Source: Hormiphora californensis (Eukaryota > Ctenophora > Tentaculata > Cydippida > Pleurobrachiidae). Taken from it: a DNA stretch of 64,000 nt. Position 1 is the first letter of the stretch. Every line of letters starts with the position of its first letter. The stretch covers positions 2,450,432 through 2,514,431 of the forward strand of contig CM035357.1 of assembly GCA_020137815.1 (NCBI GenBank), in the 5' to 3' direction. Position numbers and translations under genes: made by a program. The notes under the pieces were generated by a model, which was given only the letters and a program-made list of their open reading frames with translations, made no database searches and was not told the DNA's origin. Of the stretch, positions 10,862 through 25,966 are shown piece by piece.

Positions 10862-11593
10862 AATGTGAGCTGTTCTTCCGATACTCTTTTCTGCTCTTTT
10901 TTAAGCTTCAAAACGGAGAACCCAGTAGTAAAGTCTACATGGTACCTACTCTTTCATACTATTATACTAGCGCACAGCCTCAACCGGCAACCCACGGTAA
11001 CAGCTATGAAGGAGCATATTGTCCTGAGACCTGACCTTATATTCTCATTTCTTTCGGAGCACGCTAGAACTGTAGTAGTCATGGAGCATTGGCCTGACAG
11101 CGGTAACAGCTATATGAAGGAGCACCCTCCCCCCTCCCCGTGAGACCTGTCTCTTTTGTCTAGTCATGTGCGTCGTGTGATCGTGCGAATTATAACGGCA
11201 TTTTTAAACTACCACTTTCATTATAAGTAAGCACCACGCCACCACCGAATGAACGTCAGGGCAGCTCTCAGACTTGATTCGCTTGACACTGAAAGTATGA
11301 ACAATTCAATTTTAGACAACCAATACCACTACCATGTGCCAAGATTCCAAAATATCTGTCATTTGAAGAGGCGCCATTTGCTCTGACTGATTCGCTCTCT
11401 GATTTTATATTGTTAGAAGCTGAATCTATGAAATAGGAACCTGTCAATTTAGACTTCTCGGTAAAGACGCTCTTCTCAGAATCGGAACTGTATCTGCTGT
11501 CAGAGCATTGCAACATGATAGTATCTGTGATCAGGGCATTGGCTTGACGAGAACTGTGGTCACTGGGCAGCGCATTGGCCTGGCATGATAGTA
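10862..11593. other. Intergenic, no gene seen
   Basis: Short repeated phrases (AACAGCTATGAAGGAGCA near 11001 and a variant near 11105; GAGAACTGTGGTCA near 11550 and 7210) show dispersed repeat material only. Confidence 0.5.
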
Positions 11594-11765
11594 CAGTCGG
11601 ACCCCGATTTAGGGACACCCTCGGGGGAAAGGCTCTTGTCCACTAAATCGGGGTGTTCACTAAATCGGGGTCAAATAAGGTTAATTTCCTATATCGGGGG
11701 AAAAAAATCCTGTCCCTAAATCGGGGTGCCACTAAATCGGGGGGCCCTAAATCGGGGTCCGACTG
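11594..11765. mobile_element. pogo/Tigger-like MITE, 'TTTAGGG' variant
   Basis: It begins CAGTCGGACCCCGATTTA and ends with the complement, flanked by TA on both sides. Internal direct and inverted copies of CCCCGATTTA give a 172-bp palindrome-rich element. TA duplication and CAG...CTG ends fit the pogo/Tigger branch of Tc1/mariner. Confidence 0.88.
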
Positions 11766-11796
11766 TATTGCATGCGCTGCTAATCACAGGAAAGGA

Positions 11797-13330
<1,534 letters not shown>

Positions 13331-14111
13331 TGAAAATTTCTGAAAGAAAGCTTGCTTTCGAATTATCGTTCGAATTACATCCAGCTCTGACCGTGTGTGA
13401 CCCTTGTCAGCACAAGCAGCCTGGTCGCCCAGAGGACTGGTAAACGCGCGCAATGCCACACTACTCAAACATTTCTCTCATCAGTTGAGGGACACCGCGC
13501 CCTCCAGACATGACAAAATGGAAAGTTCCGCTGGGCACGAGTGGCAAAATATTATTAACTTTCCGTTTGTGATTTTTCAGTAATCATTAATTATGTAATA
13601 TTAATGGTAATTTATGTTAATGAATAAAAAATTTTGACAGTACTTTTACCAACTAATGGAAATATTTAAGATATTCTACTGGCCACTTCCATGATGGAAG
13701 TTCCATCAACAAATTTTAACAAATCATATTGATATTCTAGCTTTGCCTTGCTCGACCCTGTTTCCCACGTTAAGGAGGGTTAGAACACAACAATTCAAGC
13801 TGACGAAAGTCGCGATAGTTCATAACAGGGGTTCTAACCACTCCCAGAAGAATAATATTCTATCTGAAATTAATTTCCAATCGTGAGTGAAACAGGAGTG
13901 ATTATTGAAGTAGGTCGACGTTAAAAGCTTTCAAAGTACCGTTTAGTAAGTACTACGTTATCTTTAAACGATCAAATGGATGAACATTGAAACGGAAGGG
14001 AGAGCTTCTTTTCAGGGAGGCTGGCTGACTTAGTAGACATGATAAAATAGCCTGTATTTGATTTGTATTTTGTTCGAATCAGCTGTTACCAAGTAGGCAG
14101 AATAAAGAGTC
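13331..14111. other. Intergenic, 3' side of the ankyrin gene
   Basis: No exon or transposon ends are recognised. A short inverted pair GGGTTAGAACAC / GTTCTAACC lies at about 13777-13840. No clear minus-strand polyadenylation signal was found close to the ankyrin stop. Confidence 0.45.
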
Positions 14112-14778
14112 TCAACAAATCAAAACCCCCAGACATCCAGACCAAGATCGTGGCATCATAAGACTCAGTCTGAAATTTTTGTCAACATGTTCCACCCCAT
14201 ATTCACAATCTAACGGGGTACTGATATACCGGCCCTCATTCAACCATACCAAAGACCACATGACATTGTGTAGCTCACATTTCATAAAATGAGCGAGCTC
14301 TGCGAGGGTCAATTCTGCGGGGCCACATGTGAATATAACTACCAAGATGTTACAAGATCACATTATACACGTGTAATAATTATCATTCATCACCACCCCT
14401 CTATTCTTTGTATTATGTTGCATAAATATGTTTAGTTAACTTGTACATTGGTACAAATTTTAAAGATTTAGTAGAAACCTGGTCAGTGGCGTAGCCAGGG
14501 ATTTGTGCAGTAAGAACTTTGAGTCGGGCACCTAAAATTTTCCTGCACATTATAGTTCTTTGATGTACGTTACGTGATAGTAACAAAAATAAAGATAAAC
14601 CTGCTTTACTGACAGCGACAGGTTTTCCAACCTTTCTAGCTATCGCCATGGGAGTATCTCCTTTATCATTTGTAACAGTCTGATCTGCTCCGTGGTATAG
14701 CAGGCAACTGTACGCCAAAATCTGGGATTTACTGGCAGCGAGGTGTAGGGGTGTGTTGAATGAACCTGGGAGAGAGAG

Positions 14779-14865
<87 letters not shown>

Positions 14866-17800
14866 TTGAAAACGGAAAGACGTCGAAGCTTTTGCTTATA
14901 CATATAATTGTTCGTCATCCGTTTAATTGCAGCCACATATTTATACATGTTCCTTTAGTTATTTAAAAACAATTACACATGTAATTCATATAGTAGCTAT
15001 TCTTCTCTCTCCTTCTTGAATGTCTAACTATCTGACTATCTCATTTTGTCCCGTACACTCCCTCCCACGCGCCCTCATGACTTATTATCTTATTGTAATT
15101 TCCCATGTGTATATAATGAGTTTGCACGGCTGAATATTCAATTAAGTGCAGCGGCTTACCCGACGGTATAGCTACTAGCAAATTAGATTAATAGAGCTTT
15201 TATTGGAATTTATTTCACTATTCTGCTGTAGTAATTTATAGACCCGCTAAAATGATCCATATTGCAACAGCTGTTCCAATCTTTTAATGACTATACTGAT
15301 CGAGTTCATTACAGCACAACCTGCATACTCCCACATACCTTCCACATACCTCCCACACACCTCCCACATACATGTTTCCCGTTATCTACTTTTTCTCTTT
15401 TAATAACTTCATGATACTCATGATAGTATCTATATATTTCTGTTAACAACAACCTGTACTATTATTACAACTCGAGGTCTCCCGGGTTATCTATAACTTA
15501 TCGCGACCTTTTACAAAAATCAAAAGAAAACGATAGCGCACTGCTGCAGTATCGCCGTCTAGCAAACATTGGATTATCGTGACCTTTTAGGTAGTTATAA
15601 ACCACCCCCCTGCTGATATTTCCCGCATTCTACTTATATGGTATATCAGACTAGATCCAAAAACCAAACAAGTTTGGTGGATAGCCGGGGCCGCAGAAAT
15701 TTAAAAACATGCGAAAGTTTTGATACATGAACTTTCGGGGCCTGGGGTGCTGTTAAATTCGCGTTTCCATGATTATAACCAGCAACATTTTCAAAAATAT
15801 ACGCCAGGAAAACTATCGCAATGATTGCAAGTTATCACTATTTTTGATTCCACATTATCATACAAATAGCTCCACATGCATATCACGTATAATATACTGC
15901 ACGCAGTGGATCGTTTCAGAGTCTGTTTTACAGAATAATAGTGTGTTTTGAAAGAACGGCTGACTATCATGGAAACGCGAATTTAACAGCACCCCAGGCC
16001 CCGAAAGTTCATGTATCAAAACTTTCGCACGTTTTTAAATTTCTGCGGCCCCGGCTATCCACCAAACTTGTTTGGTTTTTGGATCTAGTATCAGGCATTT
16101 TGTTATACTAGATGACATGCAGATTGTATTAAAAAATGCACATGTCATCTAGTATCTTGGATATCAATTGCGAATAACGAATATGGTAGTAATCGCAGAC
16201 AACCAATCGCAGATAACTGATCACGAATCCGTTATAAGTTATCGCGATTAATTATCGCGATTAGCTATCGCGATTAGCTATCGCGATTAGCTATATTTGC
16301 GATTAGCTATCCGCATTGGTAACTATCATATTACTCATTCGCGATGAGTTGTCGTGGTTAGTTATCCGCGATTACTATTATTTATTATGTAGTTATCAGT
16401 GATTGATATCCGCGATTGGTTCTCAACGATTATTCTCTGATTTTGATTATTAGTTACGGATAACGATCACGGATAAGCATTGATAATCAAATATATCTGT
16501 TACAATCAGGTTCTAGATGCTAATTCGCTCTTTTCTCGTTTTTTTTAAATCGTCTTATATTTAAGACAGTCATAACTCTAGATATGACTACCTATTATAA
16601 CTGAAAATGCGGCAGTAAACCTTATTTTATAAAATAAATCTGATTCAATATTAATTTAGACTCTGAAACGCTTCTTTCTAGGCGTTTTTAAAATCGTCTT
16701 AAATTTAAAACAGTCATAAATCTAGATATGACTTCCAATTATATCTGAAAATACTGCAGTTGACCTACGTTGGCAAAATATATGTGATAAAATCATGATT
16801 TATAGTTTAATTTGCTCTTTTCTAGTTTTTTTTGAAAATCGTCTTAAATCTTAATACAGTCAGATGCCCATAACTGACGAACCGCAACTCGGATTTGCTT
16901 GAAATTTTGAACGTGTGTTCAAGATGTCAAGGCAACACAACGTACGAAGCGGCGTGTTCGTAAAACGACGGGAAGGTTGTCTAAGACGCCAACGAAAACT
17001 TAAGACAGTCATAACTTTTGTTATGACTGTCCGTTTTCTCTGTCCAAGCTTTAATACAAGGTACACCACTAGACCTACCGACTCCCAAAGTTTCATGGTG
17101 ATAGCTTTAAAACTGTGGCCTCTATTGTGTACGCAAAATTGTCGTTACTTTACGGTCGTTAGTCACGCTAAAAGCGGCCCTTTTGTCTAAAACACGACCA
17201 TCTGTAGCGCAAAAACCGTAACTCCGATTTGCATGAAATTTTGAACGTGTGCTCTAGGTGTCAAGGCAACACGAACTACCAAGCGGCATGTTCGTAGTAC
17301 AACGGGAAGGTTGGCTAAAAAAAGGTTGAAATTGCCGATTTCAGACAATAAGTATAGTAGCGCTGTCACAATTTTCAAAAATTTTCAAAAATTTTTTTTT
17401 TCGCAATTTCGATTTTCTTTTTACTGGGAGTAAAGATGCTTGTTGGAGGGAAATTTTGGGGGAAATGATGGTTGGGGGAAGGGAGGATTGGGCCCCGGGC
17501 GCTTGCCAGCGCTATGATAATTCCCTCCCGCTGTTGTCAGTGCCCATTCACACCTTTCATAATTTCCGGGGTCGGTTTATAACAAATAACCACGGCTAGT
17601 AAAGTGATGAAATTTGATAATCCCCTACGGGGATTATAACACGATATTCCCCTCGTCGTTTCACTCCTCGTGGATATCTATTTGATATACCAGCCTGACA
17701 GGCTGGTATATCAAATTTCATCCCTCCACTAGCCGGGGTTATCTATATTATATGTATGATCAATTGCTAAGGTGTCAGTTGTCAGGCCAATGCTCTGACA

Positions 17801-20800
17801 GTGTGTCAGACGGATCTACCATCACTCATCAATGCTGATTAAAGGGATACACCGAACTACGTCGACTTTTTACCCACCCACGACTTTTTACCCACCCAAT
17901 TCTACATAGGTGGGGCAGCAATTAACAACAGTGAAAACGCATTCTTTAATGTATACTGATGAATGATGGTAGAACTGTCTTGCATTTTAGTATCTATGAA
18001 ATATTGCACTAGAGCTCACACTGCATTTAATTTCATATTGAACAATTTTGAGCGGCCATTTAATTTTTCATAATGCACCGCTTGCAGTGCTTTACCAAGA
18101 ATTGAAGACTTTCTAGACACATGAATCTTGAATCTTGAATCTTTTGAATCTATTTAACATGTTTATACTGTGGGCGTGTATCTAGCGGTCTCGTGCTTTT
18201 AATATAATTTTCAGCCATCATTTAATCATACAATAGGATTCGGCAGAGCACTATGATGTGTTATAATCACCGTGCCCTATTAAATATATTAACACATCAC
18301 TTACTGTCAGCAGTGTTCGGATCTAATCCTTGTTCCAAGGCCCAATGCAGACACTCCACACTACCATTTAGTGCCGCCTGAAAATGATGGAGAATAATTG
18401 ATATAATGAACATTTCCTGAAAATGATTTCCTGTTCTGCAGCTTCGTTACAATTTTAGTATGAGAATGGTCATGAAAACACGATGAAAAAGTTGTGAAGT
18501 GATACAAATCATGATTACTATTCCCATTTCGGTGAGCTTGTGAGTGAGACAGAGAGTAAAGAGAGTAAGAATCATTGAAGTAATGCACTTCCGTGCATGC
18601 TTTGATTTATTTCTGTGCTACATCAGTAATTTTTACCAGGGTTAATCCAATTAAACAGTTCATGTGTGTTCATTTGACATATTGGTCCAATGATACGAAT
18701 TTATAGACTTGGTAGGCATTATAATTTGAAAATTGTCGAATCTTTCTATTTTAAACTTGTATGCTGTTTTGTTGAATCTATTGTTAAAAGTTGTATGCTA
18801 TTTATAACTTGATAACTTTAGTTAGTTTACTGTTTAACGACCCAAGACAAAGAATTATTTGTATTAGAAAACTCGAAGTCTATCGATAAATGTCAGAAAG
18901 TGACTTACTGTCTATCCAATAAACAGTTTTATAGAGGTATGCTATCAGTAAAACTTCTCGTCTTACAACTTATCGTTTTGCATCGAATTTCGTCTTCTTG
19001 TTTTTAACAGTACCACAGCAAATGGCTTATACCTTGTAGCTTTTATACAAAACAGCAAAAAATGGAGATCGACAAAAACTGGTACGATGAATGGACACAA
19101 AAAGTGAAGAGGCTACCAGTCACCATGAACAACGTTCTGGGGAGAGAATGGGAGGCCGACCAGAAGAACGGATGGAAGGACGCCACTTGGCAGATAATGC
19201 GAGGTGAAAACTGGGATGCTTTGATTGAACTAATGGAAAATACGGTTAAAATGTACAAACTGCTGAACGTTGCCGATGATATCTTCGCCAAGTCCACTAC
19301 AAATGAATCTGTCAAGCAAACAGCTGTGGACAGACTAAGTGCAGACAAGGAGACCGCAGATTGCGAGGAAACGTTGGCGGATATGGAATCGGTCGGTAAT
19401 GCATCTGAGTCACTATCCTGGATGCTTGATCACAAATTGGAATTAGATGATTATGCATCTGGCCCTGGGTCACTATCAATGTCTAGTGAAATTGCTTCCT
19501 ATAAAGAGGAAAAAACGGGACCCACTGACAAGCGGCAGAATGTTATCGTGTTTTTACCTGCAGACATGGATGGCTCTATTCAGGATGAGGCGATTGAAAA
19601 AGCTTTTGCATACCTTGGGTGTGAACAATTTAGTATAATGAACACGGAAATAGTCAGGGACAGAGGTGAGGACTGCAACGGGAAAATTGTACTTAGAGTA
19701 CAAATGAACACAGTAAAACAAGCATCAAAAGCCCTTGCTAATGCGTACAAACTGAAGAACTACCCTGTGCCTGGAATCTACATTGCCAAGGATATGACAT
19801 ACCATCAACGGCTAAAGATGCGAGAACTTGTGAAGACTCTACGGTACAGGATAGAAATGCTACCAAAGTACCGATGGAAAATTGTTGATTGGGAAGTGGT
19901 TAACGTTGGTCGTTTCAAGAAACAAGGGCAAGATTTCAAGCATGATTTGATGAACAGTTATAGTGGTTCACTGGATAGTATTTCTAATGGACCACTATAG
20001 TCAGTGGTGAAGTTTTTTGAGACAAATATGGAGTAATACGAGAAGTCAATAAAACTGAGTTCAAAGGGTGTCCTGCCTAATGCAGACACCTACGATATAA
20101 ACATTTTGAAATTACTGTAGTGGGACATGGAAGTGAGTATAGACATTATTTGCGTAGAGTACATGTCGAGTTGGCCGTGTGGCCAAAATCTTTATTATTA
20201 TTATTATTAAAACAGAATAAATTATTCTTTTAACAAATTTATTCGTCAATGCTATATACATACTTTGTTTTATGAAGGAGAGTATCATTTTTTCACCTGG
20301 ATGCCTTTTGCAAAAAGGCATACGGGGTTTAGAAATCTAAACGGATATAGCAAGTCAGCTCTCTTGTCCCGTTTCAGGTTGCGAGGGGCAACATGTAGCA
20401 ACTAGAGCAGCGCACACAACAACAACCTGCTCCTTCATAAACCACTTCATTGACACGTTTTCAGGAAATGTGTGGCGCGCAATTCCGCAATGTGGCACGC
20501 AATTTAGTGCTACTAAAACACAAGGATTTGTTCTATACTGTTTGAGTGATTTATAAATCATCCGAAATGTCTATCCCGCGACCCGCCTTCGTGTTAGAAA
20601 TGAAACGTTGGCGGGGAAACATAGCATTATGAAACATAATGCATTTATTCTTGTTTGGAAAAACAATTAAAAATACAGTCGGACCCCGATTTAACGGCCC
20701 CCGATTTAACGGCACCCCGATTTAACGGCAGGGTAATTTTCCCCCGATACAGGAAATTAACAGTATTTGACCCCTATTTAGCGGACACCCCGATTTAACG

Positions 20801-23800
20801 GAAAAAACCCTTTCCCCCAAGGGTGCCGTTAAATTGGGGTCCGACTGTATAATGTATATACACAATGGGTATTTTACAATGAAGTCCGATTTTGGGGGGG
20901 TCTTCTGAGAGACATTTTGCTCCTACTTCAACCGTTTTTGCTGTAATTGCGAAAAACAAAAACCCATCTTCGCCATCGTGGATTTTTTGTGATTTTGTTT
21001 TTGGTGATTATAGGGACCCATATGGACCAAATAGTGAAGGAATTAGATTGTTACACATTTTTCCATAGTTTCGGTCCTTTCTTAGCCAAAATTCCCTAAT
21101 TACAGGATATTGGAGTTTAGCTTTTGCCCTTTTCATAGAATTTGTTTTTCGCAATTACAGCAAAAACGGTTGAAGTAGGAGCAAAATGTCTCTCAGAAGA
21201 CCCCCCCAAAATCGGACCTTCTGAATCGTTTAAGCATAGTCTCAGGTCTCTACGATCAGCCGTTTTTGAGATACAGGGAATTTATTTATTTCTGAAATGA
21301 CGGCTTTCACAAAAAAAACTCTGTACAGCTTATCTCAAATAAGGACACGCCCAAAATTTATGGCCACTTAGATAATCGTTAGACGCAACTTTTCACCAAT
21401 TTACAGCTTTCACATGTTTTCGGAACTTTGCCAAATAGGGCGTTAAAGTGGAAAAAAAGAAATCCATCTCAGGACCGGAAATCAGCTCGGATTGCAAAAA
21501 AAAATTTTGTGGTTATTCACCTTCATGTCCTCTTCAAATCCCCAAATTTTCATGCTCCTATCTTTACAAATGTATTTTTAAGATGCCAAAAACTTATTTT
21601 CAGTTCATTTTTCAAGCAGCTGTAGCAAAAATATGAATTCGACTTGAGAGCTCAAATTGCATATTTGAGGTCTCCTTGGCATGGCCTACAACCCTACGGT
21701 GAGAGATTTCCCTGCACCCGAAAAAAATTTTTGGTTAGCGTACCCTTAAAGAGTCGCTGAAAAAATTTTTGAGATTCGTGCTCCTTCATAAAATTTTTCA
21801 TCCCGGCCAATTTGAAATTCTAAAATCGGCTACAGATGAGATACAGAGGTCCATAGGGTGTGTAAAATGTGCAGAATGGCCGGGTTTATATAAGTGTTAT
21901 GAAGAAACATAGGGTCTAAGATGAGCGGTTTTCGAGTTATGAGGCAAAATAGCTACGAAATCTCAATTGTTTGCATTCCATTTGAGACCGATAGGGTCAC
22001 TGGTGACCCCACAGAAACAAAGTTCGTAGAGACGAGTTTTTTGGTTCTGCTTTCAAGTAGGCTTGTTAGGAGTGTCTCCAGCAATTTTCAGATATTTCTG
22101 TCGATGGCGCCACTATCGGTCCCAAAGGGTTAATTACATGTAATTACCCTTTAATTACATGTAATTACTTCCAATTACATTCCAATTACTTCAGCACCTC
22201 GAGAGCTTTCGAACGCACCCTAGAACACCTTTCTACTCCTTCTAATTGCCGAGTTCTGTATACCCCTTATTTTGACTGTTTTTCGCGTCCTACCCCTTAT
22301 AGGTTTGGGTATGGCCATCGCCACACCCCCTATACGTCGCGGGACCTCGAGACCTTTCCAACGAGCCATAAAACACCTCTCTACTACTTCAGGGGGCTTC
22401 AAAACTTTCACTCTAAAAATATCTATGGTTATGGTTTATGGTTTACCTCGACCAAAACGCGGAGTTTTTACGTCAGCCGACCCGAAACCGGATTAAATTT
22501 GGCCACCCGCTGGTCTCAGGGCCTCAAAATATGTCAAAATATGTCTGAATTGTCATTTGGGGTCATTTAGACCTTTTAATTACATGTAATTACCCTTTAA
22601 TTACATGTAATTACCCTTTAATTACATGTAATTACTTCCAATTACATTCCAATTACTTCAGCACCTCGAGAGCTTTCGAACGCACCCTAGAACACCTTTC
22701 TACTCCTTCTAATTGCCGAGTTCTGTATACCCCTTATTTTGACTGTTTTTCGCGTCCTACCCCTTATAGGTTTGGGTATGGCCATCGCCACACCCCCTAT
22801 ACGTCGCGGGACCTCGAGACCTTTCCAACGAGCCATAGAACACCTCTCTACTACTTCAGGGGGCTTCAAAACTTTCACTCTAAAAATATCTATGGTTTTA
22901 TGGTTTATGGTTTTATGGTTTTATGGTTTTTTTTCATCTGGTATTAAGGGCCTGTCGGCTCGGCCCCGTTGTTTTAGTTTTAGGGGGGATGTTTTAGGGG
23001 GGATGGATTGAGTTTGGGTTATATTCGGGTCGGGGGGCCTTGCCAGGCCCCGAATGGTTTTTTTTTCATCTGGTATTAAGGGCCTGTCGGCTCGGCCCCG
23101 TTGTTTTAGTTGTAGGGGGGATGTTTTAGGGGGGATGGGTTGAGTTTGGGTTATATTCGGGTCGGGGGGCCTTGCCAGGCCCCGAATGGTTTTTTTTCAT
23201 CTGGTATTAAGGGCCTGTCGGCTCGGCCCCGTTGTTTTAGTTTTAGGGGGGATGTTTTAGGGGGGATGGGTTGAGTTTGGGTTATATTCGGGTCGGGGGG
23301 CCTTGCCAGGCCCCGAATGGTTTTATGGTTTTTTTTTCATCTGGTATTAAGGGCCTGTCGGCTCGGCCCCGTTGTTTTAGTTTTAGGGGGGATGTTTTAG
23401 GGGGGATGGGTTGAGTTTGGGTTATATTCGGGTCGGGGGGCCTTACCAGGCCCCGAATGATCAATTGCTAAGGTGTCAGTTGTCAGGCCAATGCTCTGAC
23501 AGTGTGTCAGACAGATCTACCATCACTCATCAGTGCTGATTAAAGGGATACACCGAACTACGTCGACTTTTTACTCACCCACGACTTTTTACCCACCCAA
23601 TTCTACATAGGTGGGGCAGCAATTAACAACAGTGAAAACGCATTCTTTAATGTACTGATGAATGATGGTAGAACTGTCTTGCATTTTAGTATCTATGAAA
23701 TATGCACTAAAGCTCACACTGCATTTTATTTCATATTGAACAATTTGAGCGGCCATTTAATTTTTCATAATGCACCGCTTGAAGTGCTTTACCAAGAATT

Positions 23801-25928
23801 GAAGACTTTCTAGACACATGAATCTTGAATCTTGAATCTATTAAACATGTTTATACTGTGGGCGTGTGTCTAGCGGTCTCATGCTTTTAAAATAATTTTC
23901 AGCCATCATTTAATCATACAATAGGATTCGGCAGAGCACTATATGATGTGTTATAATCACCGTGCCCTATTAAATATATTAACACATCACTTACTGTCAG
24001 CAGTGTTCGGATCTAATCCTTGTTCCAGGGCCCAATGCAGACACTCCACACTACCATTTAGTGCCGCCTGAAAATGATGGAATATAATTGATAATGAACA
24101 TTTCCTGAAAATGATTTCCTGTTCTGCAACATCGTTACAATTTTAGCATAAGAATGGTCACGAAAACACGATGAATAAGTTGTGAAGTGATATATTAATA
24201 ATACAAATCATGATTACTATTCCCATTTCGGTGCGCTTGTGAGAGAGTGAGACAGAGAGTAAAGAGAGTAAGAACCATTGAAGTAATGCACTTCCGTGCA
24301 TGCTTTGATTTAGTTGTGTGCTCCATCAGTAATTTTTAACAATTTTACCAGGGTTAATCCAATTAAACAGTTCATGTATAAGTTCATTTGACAAATTGGT
24401 CCAATGATACGAATTTATAGACTTGGTAGGTATGTATTATAATTTGAAAATTCTCGAATCTTTCTTTTAAACTTGTATGCTGTTTTGTTGAATCTATTGT
24501 TAAAAGATTATTCAGAATAAAGCGATCTGAGCAAGAATTAAATAGGGAAGAAAATCGAAAAATACTGGGTTCGACCGGGAATTGAACCAGGGACCTCCAG
24601 AGAGACGCGCTCGATGCTCTACCACTGAGCTACCGAACCCCTGTACAGATCGCATTTCTTCACACTATATTCAAGCACATGCCCTTAGCTAGACACCATG
24701 TGATAGAGGAAGTAATTTTGATATCTCCTTCTGGTGATCAACACACACACACGCCCTCCGTACAACGGTTATATATAACCTATATAACCGTTGTACGGAG
24801 GGCGTGTGTGTGTGTGTTGATCACCAGAAGGAGATATCAAAATTACTTCCCCTATTGTTAAAAGTTGTATGCTATTTATAACTTGATAGGTAGGTCGTTT
24901 GCTGTTTAGCGACCCAAGACAAAGAATTATTCGATTAGAAAAGTCTATCGATAAATGTCAGAAAGTGACTTACTGTCTATCCAATAAACAGTTTTATAAA
25001 GGTATACGACATACGTATCAGTAAAACAGAATATATCATTCTTTGTTTTAACAAATTTATTCGTCAATGTTATATTATATACATATATTATATACATGTA
25101 CTTGGTTTTATGAAGAAAATAAGAAGAAAATAGACGACAAATACTCAATTTACTCGATATAATACTTACAAGATGTGCGATGTTTCTTCCAGTGTTATCG
25201 TTCAATAGCAGTAGGTTAATACGGGCCTGTAGAAGAGGTTAAAAATTAATATTCTTAGATTTGGAATTGGAGCTCGACTCCCGAAACTCCACGACTTTTG
25301 CCCATTACGAGGTGTATTTACTAATTTGTTAACTAACAAATTAGTACAGGAATACCGATTGCCCTTTTTCCATTGCCTGTTTCATGCACGTATAGGAACA
25401 ATATAACCATTGCCTTGTTCCCTAGTGTCCCACCACCTATAATTCACATTCCACAACATTTCTCACTCACACCGCCATGTTTATTTTCTAACTTCCAAGC
25501 CTCATAACCAGCTTGTGGGATTTTTTGGATTTCTTCGCTGGGTAGGTTTTCGTGTGATTTTTCACTATGCATTGTTATCCTATCTCTCATTTCCCTCTCA
25601 CCATCTACATGATACTTTTCTGCTCGAATATGACACATAACATATATATCTGAGAGTTCATTATATTAATTTTATTCATCGTGGGCTGTAAAATGACTGG
25701 AGCACAGATATTGGGCCACAAAAGATGCAGCATTTATCTTGTTACTCAACAACCTAAAAGTGCTAAGTAACCAGCTTTTTGCGAGATATAGCTTTATACA
25801 TATATCGCTTAAATTATGTGATATTAGTAGATAGAATAGAGAATACAATCTCTGTTAAGTGATATTATCATGACGTGATATCATAATATGATATCACATA
25901 ATAAGCGACATAACTATCGCTTTATATA

Positions 25929-25966
<38 letters not shown>

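Larger units (their letters stand above)
17757..20281. repeat. Segmental duplication, copy A (interrupted by a retroelement)
   Basis: About 1.27 kb matches 23458-25120 at high identity, beginning GATCAATTGCTAAGGTGTCA and ending around TTGTTTTATGAAG. It holds the duplicated ankyrin exon. Copy A carries a 1253-bp insertion (18955-20207) absent from copy B, and lacks the SINE of copy B. Confidence 0.92.
23458..25120. repeat. Segmental duplication, copy B (interrupted by a SINE)
   Basis: Matches copy A at 17757-20281. Contains exon 8B and a 345-bp insertion absent from copy A. Confidence 0.92.

Noticed and set aside
18361-18588. 75-codon minus-strand open frame beside the duplicated exon
   Set aside because: It covers intron sequence upstream of the exon acceptor; the real exon is the 73 nt at 18305-18377.
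22220-23011. Duplicate short open frames (KVLKPPEVVERC...)
   Set aside because: They repeat only because the 467-bp block is duplicated; no independent coding evidence.
24568-24641. Minus-strand tRNA gene
   Set aside because: A and B boxes and acceptor pairing are good, but the anticodon loop lacks T33, the anticodon stem has a mismatch, and it lies inside an insertion with target duplications and a decayed relative at 32264-32340. Called a SINE.
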